DNA of 64,000 bases from Thunnus maccoyii (GCF_910596095.1 NC_056534.1:16071490-16135489); one strand, 5' to 3'. Counted from the stretch's first letter, positions 42,851 through 55,826 are shown. The notes: a model not told the origin generated them from the sequence alone. Numbers and translations: made by a program.

Positions 42851-45410
42851 AAGGTCTTTATTAATCTTTTTGTTTTCAATAGTGTTTTATGAATAATTGG
42901 GCGAAATATGAAAAAACATGATCTCATAATCTTGTGTTTCAGTCACCAGATTTAAGTGCAAAACAAGTTGCTTATGCACCACTAAAGCCACATTATATTT
43001 CAGCCACTGTAACTCAGTTGTCAAAGTGCATGTCTAGACTCAAATTCTGTTTTTGAGTCTTCATTTGAGGAAGAGATGAGTTTTCATTTGAGGAAAATAC
43101 CATTTCTGCCCTTCTCCAGAAAAACCACTCATTTTAGAGCAATATTGGTAACTGCTATGTGGCCAGAATTAAACCAGGAAGTATATTAAAAGCTGGGAGG
43201 ATTCTTCACTTTAAAATCCTCCTTTATGTGTGTGTTTATGTGTGTATGGGATCACTGTGAGGGGTATTTGTTGTCAGCATTTTTCTCAGATCATGGCCTC
43301 AATTATGCTCTTCCTCTCATTGTCTGACTGCAGACTTGGCAGATCAAATATGTTTTTTAGGAATTATGTACAAACACTACACACTGTTGTTTGATATATG
43401 AAAATCTCAGCACTGTTACAATCATGCAATGTGAAGGCACTTTAAATGAGTCACTGACCTTGTCATCAGGCTTTATCCCTGCTGTACAACAGTTGATTAT
43501 ATGAAGTGATGGGATTTATTTGGCAACTGTGCACCATGAGCATCAGTGTGTAGACGCACACACAAACACAAACCACTGCAGAGGATTTGTGTCTGCTTAT
43601 CAGCAGCTCCAGTTTAGTCTCATCACTGTCAGGCCAGTGAAACGCGCAAGTGTCATTAAGCCATTCTCGGCTGGCACACACTGCTCATCATGACATTTAA
43701 GTCACCACACAGTGCTTCATCAGCTGCGGGCAATGGCAGGCTGCATAGTTTGCCTATTTCTATCAGTATATTATGTTTGTATGGATGTATTTAGTATATA
43801 TACAGTATGTGTAGAGACATTATTTCGTTTTACTGAAGTAGATCTATAGGTGTTGCCACTCATCTTTGCTGCTTTTCTATGAGCTCAAGTCACACTCATG
43901 CAGATGAGCCTGTTCAACTCTATGGAGCTGTCCCACTTTTATACAGTGATGGTCACAAACCACAAAGCCCAGTTGGGCACAGTGGTTAGCATTATTTGTT
44001 GTGTCCTTAACCCGACAACAGGCAAGATCGTCTTGTCAGTAGGTAATTTGCACCTTCACAGGGTGAAGCTGCTCCTATGTAATTAATCAACCGATTACAG
44101 CAATCCACTGCAAGCAAACGAACTTTTGTTGTTTTACAATGATTAATCAGTGTCAACATTTTGTGATGAAGGATCTTAATGTAGTTGATGACATTCACTG
44201 GAATTGTTAAAAATTCCTGATTATCAAATCCTGATTAAAAAAACATGTTGGCTGAACACCCTTCCATCCGTTGGTCGTTGTGTACACAATGTGTACAGAA
44301 AAGATTAGACTGGTGGGTTGTTATAGCAACTGCTCACCTGTGATCTTCTGTTAGAAGTATACCCTGTGCTTAAATTTTTTTTTTTTAATTTTTAAATTTT
44401 TAACTAGTAAGTGATCTTTTAAAAGCACTCCTTAAAGGCAGACAAATTAACCCACTCTTTCGCCAGTGTTTGTATGTTTCATGTTTATTTAGACAGTTGA
44501 AAAGTTTATAAAGGTCCCCAGGACTCTTAACAATCAGTGGCTAATGACTATATGGTTGAATGGAAAAGATCCAAGCATACAGCTCTTCCTACAAACTCAA
44601 CCATTGGAGTAAGCATTTATTTCAGTAATTACCTTCTTGTTTTTAATTATATCAGTTTACCCAGTGGCTTTAGTGACTGCATGAGACATGAAGCAAATCG
44701 TATTTTATATTGACCTGTATCTTTACATCTAGTACATAATGTATGTGACTCAACTGATTTATGATTGCACACATGCAAACAGCCACATGCACCACTGCTT
44801 CAGTGATAAACTGGTATGTGATAGTCAACATGACCCGCTGTAATTGTTGCTCATCACAATGAAAAGCCCCGTTAACTCGGGAGGGTAAGAACCAGCTGAA
44901 CACACACATATCTGGTCCCAAACCAAAATATCATTTCAGATTTGATGATGATTTCAGATTTGAAGAGATTGGTGCAACTGTGTTCTCTTTGGAATTGGAT
45001 TTTATTTTGTCTTCCTGCAGTATTAATCACTGAGTACAAGTTACATTCGAAATAAATAACAAACTTCCCAGTCATAAGGTTTTACTGCTATCTGGAAAGC
45101 TTAGGTAGTTAAGGGAGCTCAGTTGTCCCTCGTTCCTACGTAATTCAGACTTATCTTCTCATCTCTGGGTTTGTTCAGTAAAAATGCAAAACTGCACAGA
45201 AAAGCAGCAAGGCCAAGATGAGAAATTATTCAAATAATGTTGTACTATACAAGTAAAAGCTGGTATCCTTAATGTTTTTACTTCATAGACTGTATGTGTA
45301 ATATATGAATTCAATTAAGAAATGTAATAAAACACAAAAACAGGCACATTTATACTGCAGATGCAGTATCAGCTTGTCATATTACACCTGTGCCTGATGA
45401 CAATAAAAAC

Positions 45411-45879
45411 TAGGGCTGTAGTCTGCTGGTCGACTGGTCGATTAGTTGGTCGATATGCTCTTGTCCGACTAAATTCTCATTGGTCGAATAACCTCTGTGT
45501 TATTTTCATAAGGAGAAAAGTACTACATCAACAGCTTTCCAGGAGTAATCCATCATTTCCTGCGGCGGGAGGGACAGACTAACACATTTTTTTCACAACT
45601 TTGAACTTAATATTTGAAATCGATAGCGTTTGGGAGTCTCTGAGCAGCGCTGTTCGGGTACATGAGTCAGCCTCTGTCGTTGCCACGGAAACCACTGGTA
45701 GCGTGGCTCTGCTAAGGAGTATGTTTGTGTAGCAAATGGGGAAAGAGCGAGGGGCAGAGAAGTGACGGTGGATGCGAGCGGGGCAGATTAGTCCCCCCCC
45801 CCCCCGGGACTAATCGATTAGTTGAAGATTATGTACGATTTCAGTCGACCAAGATTTTCTTTGGTTGACTACAGCCCTC
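45411..45879. mobile_element. non-autonomous hAT-type element, only in unit B
   Basis: The ends TAGGGCTGTAGTC and GACTACAGCCCTC are inverted repeats. An exact 8-bp direct repeat ATAAAAAC flanks the element (45403-45410 and 45880-45887), the hallmark hAT target duplication. Unit A has the empty site at 7371-7377 with a single ATAAAAC. The inside has GGTCGACTGGTCGATTAG and no transposase. A C-run is at about 45797-45809. Confidence 0.88.
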
Positions 45880-46040
45880 ATAAAAACATTGACAAAATAA
45901 AACATCAAATTATTTACCATGTACCACGTGTTAACTGATCTTTGTGGCTTTCCAGAGATTATAGACTTAAAAGTGTTATCAAAACCAATATGTTTCAGCC
46001 TGTTTTGCAAATAGGGCTTGCTCTAAAATGCAGTGCAATC

Positions 46041-47590
46041 TGTCACGTGTGGTTTGTATCAGGCAGCAGGGGAAGGACCCAAAAGCAGACTATAGAGGCA
46101 GGCAGGAGAAGTTCAGTGAGTTTATTGTCCAAAGAGAAGACAATAGCTCACAGGCACGGTTGGCAGGTCCAGGATACAGAAAACAGAAGCTCAAAAGCAC
46201 TGACAAAAGGCAACATGATAACTACAATGATCTGACAAGGGAACAAAGGATCTGGGCCATTTGGACAGGAGCAGAGCAGGAAACCTCAGGCGGATGGCCT
46301 GGGGGCAGGGCCAATAGACGTAACAGATCTGGAGGGTGACCAGGATGCAGGACCAAAAGGACAAGTCTGGAGGACAACCATGAGGCAGGAATGAAGGGCA
46401 GAACAGCTCTGCCATGCTGTAGCTCTGGACGACGGCTTGGATGCTGGCGACATAGGCAGAGCAGCTGTGGAGGACAGGCAGGAGGAACACTAGACAGGTG
46501 GAGCCACTCTGGAGGATGAGCATAAGAATGACCAGACATGTGGAGCTGCTCTGGAGGATGACCTGGAGGCCGGCGACGTAGGCAGGACTGCTCTGGAAGT
46601 CGACAACATAGGCTGGACTGCTATGGAGGTCGGCAACGAAGACTGGGCTACTCAGGAGGTCGGTGACAAGGCTGGAGGTCAGGAAAGGCAGGTGGTACCA
46701 GAAGATTCGGCTGCAGGTCACGGCAGGCTGCTGGATAAGCATCCGACATTTGGAGTACAGGACTGGAGACTGGTGACTGGAGTGCAGGACTAAAGTCCAG
46801 TGGCTGAAGTGCAGGACCAGCATTAGCAATAATTGATAGTTGAGGGTTGGAGCAGGCAGACCAGTGGAGTGCAGAACAGGGGGTGGACAGCTGGTGGTCT
46901 AGTTGGGCAACAGCAAGGACGGTTGACCGATTATCTGGGAAGTCTGGCTGGGTGTTGGCAGGGACTGCCGACTGGAGGTCTGGCTCTGCTTCAGCGGGGG
47001 CGGCCAACTGGGACTCTGGCAGGGTGTTGACAGGTGTGGCTGATGGCTGGAGGTCTGGCAGGTCATTGGCAGGGGTAGCCGATGGCTTGAGAACAGGCTG
47101 GACGTTGACGGGGACGGCCAATGGTTCTAGAACAGGCTTGACGTCGGCTCAGGACAGGCAGGCTGCAGGCTCACAAAACTAAGCCCAATCGACTGGAGTG
47201 CAGGCTGGTTGTGAGCAGTCTGGGGTGCAGGCTGAAGGCTAGCAGACTGGAGTGCAGGCTGAAGGCTAGCAGACTGGAGTGCAGGCTGAAAGCTAGCTGG
47301 CTGGAGTGCAGGCTGAAGGCTAGCAGGCTGGAGTGCAGGTCAAGACGCAGGCTGAGGTGCAGGCTGAAGGCTATCATGCTGGTGGTTAGCATGCTGCAGG
47401 TTAGCTGGCTGGGAAGCAGGCAGGAAAAGTCTGTAAATATGGTGGACTAGTGGAGCAGTCCTGGCGCCAGAGGAAAGTAACTGGCTGGGCATTTGGTTTT
47501 TATGGGTGGGTCAGCATAAACACCATCCACCAACCATGTCCAAAAACAACACTGGCAAGTGAAGCCTGCATCCCTATGTCACACGTGGTG
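46041..47590. repeat. GC-rich minisatellite-bearing repeat, copy B (expanded)
   Basis: This is the counterpart of 7530-8340 but twice as long. It carries an extra 650 bp at 46160-46810 of imperfect repeats around GGAGGTCGGCAACGTAGGC-like units. The open frames of 212, 157 and 111 aa across it (both strands) are low-complexity products of the repeats. I do not consider them genes. Confidence 0.65.
47220..47335. repeat. 27-bp tandem repeat (four full units)
   Basis: The unit begins CTGGAGTGCAGGCTGAAGGC and continues TAGCAGA. It is repeated head to tail four times with one or two changes each, then degenerates. Unit A has only one or two units at the same place (about 8018-8060). Confidence 0.85.
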
Positions 47591-49016
47591 AAAGCATAAA
47601 AATTCATTAGTGCATAATATTGCATGAATTAATCAATAACTGCAGGTATTGAAGTCTGTTCCTACCTTTAAAATGTCTTCCTCCTGGTTTTACATGTGGC
47701 AAAGTCCTTGATCAGAGCAATAAAGTCCAGGATTCTAACAATGTCACTTTCCAATGACATGTTAAGTCAAGTTGTTTTACTTTAACTTGTTATGATTGTT
47801 AGCCCCGGCATACTAACCTCAGCCATTTGCTTTCAAACTCCCCGCCCTAGAATCACACACTGACAAACAGCTGCTGGACAGTTTCTGTTTCGGAGCAGAG
47901 ATACTAAACATAAGGACAGATATGTAATTTCGCTCTAAATCCAGATGCCAAAAATGGACAAAAAAACGTACAAACAAGGCAGGAGTTTTTTTTTCCTCCC
48001 TGTGAATTTTGTTTAATTTTTTTCACTGAGCCTCGTGGACCCTTTCACGTCTTCAGGCCTAGGGTTTGAGCCCACGTAAACCCATCGTTAAAATGGCATC
48101 AATGCTGATTTCTCCTGGGAGGGCCAAATTCCTGGATGGGCAGGCCTGACCCCCTGGGGCCTGCTTGGTCTATAGTGGAGAATGGCAACTAAGGGACCTG
48201 GGGAAGTGGGAATGCAGCTGGAGGAAGGGACAGCAATCATGTTTTTGTATCCTGCTTAATCCTGCTTACATGCTTTTTAAGTCAAGGGGCATCTGATCTC
48301 TTAAATAGTTTATTGAGATCTGTGAAGCGATGAGATATGAAATAAGCATTTCTTTAACAGTTTTTTTGTGCTGTTCAATGTATTTTAATCATTGGAAAAA
48401 GATGTAATAATGGTCCTTTTACAACAAAACAGAGTCCATGTCTCTTGCATTGAAGTCAAACATGCATTAAAGGTCAAGACTGATTGCTGTGTAAATGAAT
48501 TGATTTATTACTTTACAGTTGTTTTTTTCATTTGTAAGCTTAGTCAACACAGGCAGGTGTGTTCTTTGGAAGTCACACCCTGGTTTACTCTCAAGTTGAA
48601 CTTGGCTTTCACAAGCCTCCCCCCTTTAGTCATACTTCCCTGATTGTGACACTATCACAATGTCTTATTATGATTCCAGTTTTTTAAAAGGCTGTTCCAT
48701 GAATTCCCTGCCCTCGGCCAGTCAGTGTCTCAGCATGTCTAGTTGTATTAATCTTTGCAGTTAATCTTAGATTGAAATGTACACTGTCATGAGTGAGTCC
48801 TGTAATAAATGCTACCTATTTGATAAGGTGTCACTGTGACGGTGAGGTCTTGATTCAACTCCATGGTCATTTTGTGGCCGCACTCAGTAGTGTTGGTTTT
48901 TGTAATGGAGGTGGGCCACGGTGCCTGAAATAAGGACCACCTCAGGTCACATCTACATACATACAGAAAATGTATACATTTAATTGACTAAAACATTAAC
49001 CTTCAGGGACAAGGTA

Positions 49017-49900
49017 CAGTTGAAGTCAGTAGTTCACATACACTTTAGCTAAATACATTGAAAGTCAGTTTTTCACAATTCCTGACATTTAATCTTAGTA
49101 AACATTCCCTGTCTTAGGTCAGTTAGGATCACTAATTTATTTTAAGAATGTGAAATGTATGAATAATAGTAGAGAGAATGATTTATTTCAGCTTGTATTT
49201 CTTTCATCACATTCCCAGTGGGTCAGAAGTATACATACACTTAGTATTTGGTAGCATTGCCTTTAAATTGTTTAACTTGGGTCAAACATTTTGGGTAGCC
49301 TTCCACAAGCTTCTCACAATAAGTTCCTGGTATTTTGGCCCATTCCTCCTGACAGATCTGGTGTAACTGAGTCAGGTTTTTAGGCCTCCTTGCTCGCACA
49401 TGCTTTTTCAGTTCTGCCCACAAATTTTCTGTTGGATTGAGGTCAGGGCTTTGTGATGGCCACTCCAATACCTTGACTTTGTTGTCCCTAAGCCGTTCGC
49501 CACAACTTTGGAAGCATGCATTGTCATTGTTCATTTGGAAGACCCATTTATGACCAAGCTTTAACTTCCTGGCTGATGTCTTGAGATGTTGCTTCAATAT
49601 ATTCACATAATTGTCCTTCCTTGTGATGCCATCTATTTTGAGAAGTGTACTAGTCCTTGTAGCAAAGCACTGCCACAACATGATGCTGCCACCCCTGTGT
49701 TTCACGGTTGGGATGGTGTTCTTCGGCTTTCGAGCCTCCCTCTTTTTCCTCCAAACATAACGATGGTCATTGTGGCAAAACACTTAAATTTTTTTGCCGC
49801 TGACCATGTGAGACCGGCCAGTCATTTCAGCTTCTAGCAGTTCAAGTCTGAGATGATCAGCCGGTCAACGTCCATTGTCATCTTGGGGAGAACATAAACT
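49017..49900 (-). mobile_element. Tc1/mariner element, Sleeping-Beauty-like, truncated (copy B)
   Basis: Same insertion and same missing end as at 9123. The terminal repeat begins at 49017 after TA. Confidence 0.85.
49241..49783 (-). pseudogene. Tc1-like transposase, C-terminal remnant (copy B)
   Basis: This 180-aa frame extends further than copy A because an Arg codon replaces the stop present there (KREARKPKNTIPTVK). It includes HNDHRYVWRKK upstream. The second catalytic Asp is lost (FQMNNDNA) and the first-Asp region and DNA-binding domain are absent. It is therefore inactive despite the longer frame. Confidence 0.9.
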
Positions 49901-50615
49901 GATCGGTGCAGCTCTTTGGTAATTTAATGTCTCTGTACATATAATTCATTTTGGAGGATATATGTTGGTCTCACAGCTAAAATCTATCAATTGCAGCTGC
50001 CACATTAGTTTGTGTGAATGTAAAGTGAAGCTTCATGTTTTTACTGGACAGAACAACAGTGCTGCCTCTGGGGCTCTATATGTAAAGATATCACCACATT
50101 TCAATAAATATAAATGTATTAAAATGAACAGATCAGTCTATATTAACTTTTATTTTCTTACACCACATAACAGTTTGGATTTTTATTATAGCTACATTAA
50201 AGACTGAAGAACAATTTACTGCATCTCTCTGTCAATGAGGTAAGTACACTGCTGCAGGGAGGCAGAGGAGAGCAGAGAGAGAATGGACGGGCTTTTCTCT
50301 CTACTCAAGAGATTAGTTGAAAAATAAAAAATATTGAATGAATTAAAATAAAGTAATTATTTATTAATACATTGTTTATTTCATTTACAGTGGTCTTTAC
50401 AACTATTTATAACATAAATGAAGTACATAAAAAGTGCAATAACAGGGTGTCTGCAGGTTCTTAAAAGTCTTAAATTCAACTTTATAAATATTAGGCCTTA
50501 GAAAATGTGTTTATGTATATTTTGGTTCAGCTGAGCAGGGAGTCCCCAGTGGTGCTGCAGGACCTGGATGGGCTGCCACAACAATAAAAATTAGAAGTTT
50601 TGGCTCCATTTCCAC

Positions 50616-50844
50616 TAGCTGTGTCCCGATTGTCAACTGTAGCTGTCAAGGTTGCTAGACGACAAGAGCACTGCTGATGCAAGGGTAAGGGCGGAAACAG
50701 CTAGTGACGCAGCTGGAAATCCTCCTTAGACCAGACCATGTCATTTAACAATGCTCGGTTCTGGCCTTTGTGGTCTACAAAGAACACACCTTTGTAGATA
50801 GCGTCTTTGGAACGATTAGGCCCCTGCGAATTGGGACACAGCTA
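50616..50844. mobile_element. short inverted-repeat element (MITE), copy B
   Basis: Ends TAGCTGTGTCCCGATTG and AATTGGGACACAGCTA, counterpart of 10708-10940. Confidence 0.65.
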
Positions 50845-51002
50845 TAGGTTAGAAGTCAACCAGGAAAATACTGTAGTGTGCAAGAATTTCTCCATGTGGT
50901 CAGACAGAAAGCTCCGCTCCTTTTTGCCTTTGCATTTGTGCCTTGGAGAGCCATTGCTTTTTTACTATTATCAGGTCAGACTTTTGCTTTTCTGGTATAC
51001 CC

Positions 51003-51062
51003 CAGCAGCCTACTGGTTAAGACACATGCCACATAACTGTAACATCCATGGTTCAATCCCCC
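51003..51062 (+). repeat. tRNA-derived SINE head
   Basis: AGCCTACTGGTTAAGACACA gives an A-box-like TGGTTAAGAC. About 35 bp on is a B-box-like GGTTCAATCCC. A T- and A-rich tract follows. It sits 40 bp inside the B-specific block. Confidence 0.6.
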
Positions 51063-53566
51063 CTTTTTTTTAATTAAAAAAAAAAAATTAGAGAAAAATT
51101 TAGAGAAAGAATTATTAAATTATTAATTAAAAAAGACAAAAACAAATACTGACCAAATACTTGCAAAAACTTTTCCCATTGCCATCAGCCTTAGCTTTAC
51201 TTCAGTGTTCAGCTCAAATTAGCAAATGTTAAAGAGCTAACACGTTAAACTGCTGAGTATTTTATCTGCTTAACATTAACATTGTCACTTTTGACATGTT
51301 AGCATGCTGACATTAGCATTAAGCTCAAGCGATAACCCATAACCTCTCTCTTGTTAAGTTCAAAGAGTTCTGGACAAAATCTTGTCAAAAATTCTATTAT
51401 AAAAGCAGACTACAGAAATCCTGAGGCAGCCATTCGTCTTTGTGAATTTGAAAAGATTTGCCTCAGGAAACAGCAACGCATTTTGGTTCTCTGTACAGTA
51501 GCATGCATGTCTGAGGAACATTATAATAAAAACCTTTTTTTTAACTTTTTGTAACAGTAACACTGTTTTGTAGCAGCCACTGTAACAGTGGCTGAAACTG
51601 TGTTTTACATAAATCATTGTCTTTGACATTTCAGTGCACAAAAATAACTTCTCTTGCGTCAGTGTTACAGAACAGAGAACTACAGTATATTGATCATTAT
51701 AAATTCTCCTTTTGTGCTCTCATTGGAATAAATTATCCAAATGTAAATTTAAAAGCTCAGCAGGGATATTGCTTCAGGCAACATTCCAATTTAGAAAAGA
51801 TGTCCTTCCATATGTTGGAAATTAAAAGAAAAAAATAAGTACTTAATTGAAGAGACAGTCCTGCATTTTTTAGGAAGTAGCAGCAAGATCTATGTCTAAC
51901 CTGATTGCACAACTAAAAAAATAACAGGTGTTATAGAATAATGGGAGAATTCATCTGCAGAGTGACTGGAGTGCAAGTAAAGCTGTTTGTGAACTGTTCA
52001 ATGCTCACATAATCAGCACATGTTCATATAGCTCTACTACAAATTGTGGCTTTTGCACAGTAATCATCATGTGCTTTAAGCTGAAGCATATATACAACAT
52101 TAGTGTTGTGACAGAGGTATGGGTATGATAATTTTTCAGTATTAAATGCGATGGTTAATCATCATATTTGTCATCACACAGGCATCATCATGCCTTTGAT
52201 AGGATCATTAGAATCTCATAATTACAAGGTTTTAAGAAGTGTTGTTTTGCAGTGAGTCTATTGGACGATTTGAGGTAAGAGAACCCTCCCCTCCTGCCCA
52301 TCATGACCAATCCCACACCTGAAACTCCTTATCTGAGTCTTATGATAAACCTCAGTAATTCATCAGACCTTTCAGTCATGCAGGTCACAAAATTAAAGGT
52401 CAATAAAAGGACTCAATTGTGCTTAAATGTCATTCACATCTCTGTGGACCACACCAATGTCCATTTACTGTTTGGTCAAGCTTTACTGTAAACCATTAAT
52501 ATTTAAACCCTATTGGCATTCAGAAGTAAGCCTGATTCCTCATACTTAGTTGTTATGAGGATATTTCATCTGATAGAACCTGAGATTCTGACAATTATTA
52601 ATTTTATTAATACAGTAGTTTTGAGGTACAGTATGAGTATTTTTGCACACAAAGAGTTGCTGCTTTTTCCATTTTATGGGATTTATACTGAAAGAAGCCA
52701 TTTAGTGTGTTGTCACATCTCTCTGCTAATTAACTTGTACTAGCATTTTAAACCATCATTCAACCATACATTCAGTTTCAATAAATCAAAAAGTTTAATT
52801 CAGAACAACTTTTTTATCCTTTCAAGGGCAATTGCACATTGTCGTTGGAATTTTCCTCTTAATAATAGATGAATTCAAAGGGAGCATCTGTCTTTTCGGA
52901 GTTTTATTGCAATAAACATAGTTCACATTTACAGATGTGGATCATCCACTTTGCTAGGCTGAAGGAAATACCGTATGAAGTTCAGTGTTGGTATTTGTAC
53001 ATACAGCCGCATGCGTCACAATTATCCCATATTCATCACCCATGATTAATTAATTCACCATATCTTCAGGGAGTTTCTTACAGTCTTCTGAGATTTTAGA
53101 GTTGAAAGCTGAATCCTTATCTGCCTTCACTCCCTAAAGACTTTCCCTCTCTGCCTCCATCTAATCAGTAACAAATTAAAGTTACAGTGACCACAGCTGA
53201 ACTTTGATACCTGTTGGGTACATTTTCACACAGGAAGCAGAGATGTGACAGTGTGTGACAATTTGGGCTATAAAGGCTATAACATAACCTTAAGACAATA
53301 ACATAAGAGTATATGTTTGCATTTCACACATATTACAGGTTTTTTATTTGTTTTTTTGTTGTTGTTTTGTCTTGATATTAAGGGATTTGCATGATTGCAC
53401 AAGGGTCTACTCTGAAGCTTTATTTATTTCATGATTTTGTTCAAACAATACTTGTCATTTATATCTCTTGACAATATCTACATTGTCTTATCATAGGAAC
53501 TCTGAATATCTCTACTCAGGGAAACTACAATAACATTTAAAAAAGATTTTAAAAAGATCTTTAGAT

Positions 53567-53749
53567 AGAACTGGGCAATATGGTTGAAATCAACATCACA
53601 ATATTAATAGTATTTTTCCAAGTTTTTATTACAATTTGAAATTATTAGTTTGGAAAACAGAATTAAAAAAACAATCATGCTGTGATCATATCACAATACA
53701 ATTCCACTGATAGTCATTAAGCAATAATATTGAATTATTGCCCACTCAT
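53567..53749. mobile_element. small hAT-like inverted-repeat element
   Basis: Left AGAACTGGGCAATAT and right AATTATTGCCCACTCAT are facing inverted ends. CTTTAGAT and CTGTAGAC (53559 and 53750) could be a decayed 8-bp target duplication (6 of 8 match). Confidence 0.5.
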
Positions 53750-53992
53750 CTGTAGACAGTGAATAAAGGTAAATTAACAATAAATAGATTTCCTTTACAT
53801 TTTTTCAGAGCCACGCATCTCAAATGAAACACCAGTTGCTGGTAATGCATGATACACCTGAAGTTCATTCATCCATCAATTTCAGTTTACGAAATAACTG
53901 TTCTGTAAAACAAAATTTTACAATCCCACGAGGTTTCATCATCAGATTTCCTAACATTGCTGTATTGTTTGGGCTTAAATTACACAACATAC

Positions 53993-54070
53993 AGTGCTAG
54001 ACAAAAGTTTGGAAACACTTCCTCATTCAAGTGAAAGGTAAATGTGTCCAAACTTTTGACTGGTACTGCA
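53993..54070. repeat. palindromic Tc1-end element
   Basis: ACAGTGCTAGACAAAAGTTT ... CCAAACTTTTGACTGGTACTG, the same hairpin family as 30521. Confidence 0.7.
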
Positions 54071-54872
54071 TATTAGATGAGATATTTCCTTTATTCTGGT
54101 TATCAAGTCAAGTGTATTTTATTGATTGAGTCGAAAATCACAAATTTGCCTCAAAGGGCTTTAAAATCTGTAGAGCACATAGCACCCTATCTCCTTACAC
54201 CCTCACCAAAATACCTTTAACAGGAAAAAAGGAATAAAACTCAGGAAGAACACCTTTTTGGTACCTTCTTAGTTCATAATGTCTCCATCTTATGTTCTAA
54301 TTTGTTTCAAGACTGTGTCAGAAAGGTATTCAAGTAACTTTATGGAAACTTTTAAGTCTGTACTTAGTGGATTCAGTACATTGAATTGGAAGGTGTGTCT
54401 AATTATCTAAGGACAAAATATTTGGTTCACTACATAATTATTAGGTAGCACTAACTGTTTTTTTTTATTACTATATATTTTTTTTTTTATTAGTGAGTGC
54501 ACAAAAGAAGAGTGCTAGACCTTTACAGTATGACATGTGAGAAAGCCAGTCTCTGCATTAGCTGGAGGCAGGTTCAGTCCTGACAAAACTAACACTGCCT
54601 CAAGTCACAATCAGTTTTTATCTTGTGTTTATTCTGAAACGGACATACCTGAAACATTATGCAAAGCTTTGCCCATATTACTTCAACGTGTTTCACAGTT
54701 GTTGGAGGTCTGTGGTAAATATGTTATTTCCCCGTTACAGCAACTACAGGAGTGTTTTCTCAAGGGAAACAAATATAACAAGGTTGAAGTTATGTGAGGC
54801 CATGACCAGCACTTCCTTGTGACTGTAAAACCAGGAAAATCACTCTTTGTCTTTTTTCCCATTTCTTCCCAG

Positions 54873-54983
54873 TTTGCAGCACACCTGGTCAAGGTGAACT
54901 TCCCACAGGTTTGCATCCTGGATGGAGGGATCAACAAGCTGAAACCCACTGGACTCCTGACGGTCCCTTCCCCTCAGATCTGA
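54873..54983 (+). pseudogene. tbck: orphan duplicate of the TBCK terminal exon
   Basis: It reads [19 protein letters not shown], then [17 protein letters not shown] and TGA, identical to the exon at 24922 but for one residue. The acceptor (TTCCCAG) is intact, and a poly(A) signal AATAAA follows at 55392-55397. The two preceding rhodanese exons of unit A are absent from unit B, so there is no TBCK message for it to complete unless exons are spliced in from upstream. I call it a pseudogene fragment, though it could act as an alternative terminal exon. Confidence 0.85.
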
Positions 54984-55826
54984 CCTCGTACCCCAGCTGT
55001 TGGTCAAATTCAGCTTCACATTAAGAGGAGTGGAAAAGACTATATATTCTTCTTTTTTTTTTTTGAGTGGAAAAAATGCCAACATTTTATTGTTTTTATA
55101 TTTTTTTTTCACAAATCTTAATTAAACTGTGGTGAAAAAAAACTGCTTTGAAATAATACTCTTCTTAACCCAGTTTTTTGCTCAAATATAGAGCAATTCT
55201 TAATGCGTTTTATGTCTCACAACAAGACAAACATTTTTTTTTCTTTGAGAAACTGCTATGTGCTATAGTAGCCTTGTACTGATAAACTGAGCTGCCTTTG
55301 ACCAATACAAATAGCTTGATGTATGTATGTCAGCCTGTCTGTTCTGAGCCCATTGATCTAGGGAACTGTACTGTATGTTTTTGTGAGAAAGAATAAAAAT
55401 GACAAAGTGGTTTATGCATTTGATGATTTAATTACTAGTATTTGCATTTATCCTTTTTACATGTCACTGAATTGTCTCTATATTCTACATGCTTGTCATG
55501 TTAGAAATTCTATCATGTTGTTTCTATTAAAAAAAAATCTGGATTAATTTCTAGTTGAAAGTGTTTGTTTTGGCATTTAATCAAAACTAATATTTTTAAA
55601 TGGACCCACCTGCAACAGTAACTGGTTTATCTTGCTCAAATAGACTTCTGCTGCCTTTCTGATGCCAGGGTTTGCATCATCTCTGTTTTTTTGTTGTTTT
55701 TGTTTTTTTTAGTTTTTTTTTGTGTGGGTTTTTTTCTTTACGGGTACAGTATTTGTTCATACATGTCCAATATTTCATCATCAAAACTGACTGTTTTTAC
55801 TGACTGAACACTCCCACAATGTCATG

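Larger units (their letters stand above)
50963..54207. other. unit-B-specific DNA replacing the TBCK rhodanese-exon region
   Basis: This 3.2-kb stretch has no counterpart in unit A, where 13.2 kb with two TBCK exons lies between the same borders. It holds a tRNA-like SINE head (51003-51062), a small hAT-like element (53567-53749), a palindromic Tc1-end element (53993-54070) and a common fish repeat near 54085-54180. No exon was found. Confidence 0.6.

Noticed and set aside
46191..47121. Long minus-strand open frames of 212 and 157 aa
   Set aside because: They lie wholly in GC-rich minisatellite DNA, overlap open frames on the other strand, and have low-complexity periodic sequence with no domain.
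47220..47400. Regular repeats that could suggest a CRISPR-like array
   Set aside because: Units are contiguous without unique spacers, so it is an ordinary tandem repeat in a vertebrate genome.
49241..49783. Possibly active Sleeping-Beauty-like transposase because of its longer frame in unit B
   Set aside because: The DNA-binding domain, the first catalytic Asp region and one end of the element are missing, and the second catalytic Asp motif is altered.
51005..51062. A tRNA gene
   Set aside because: A- and B-box-like sequences are present, but no full cloverleaf with an anticodon arm can be drawn. A tRNA-derived SINE fits better.
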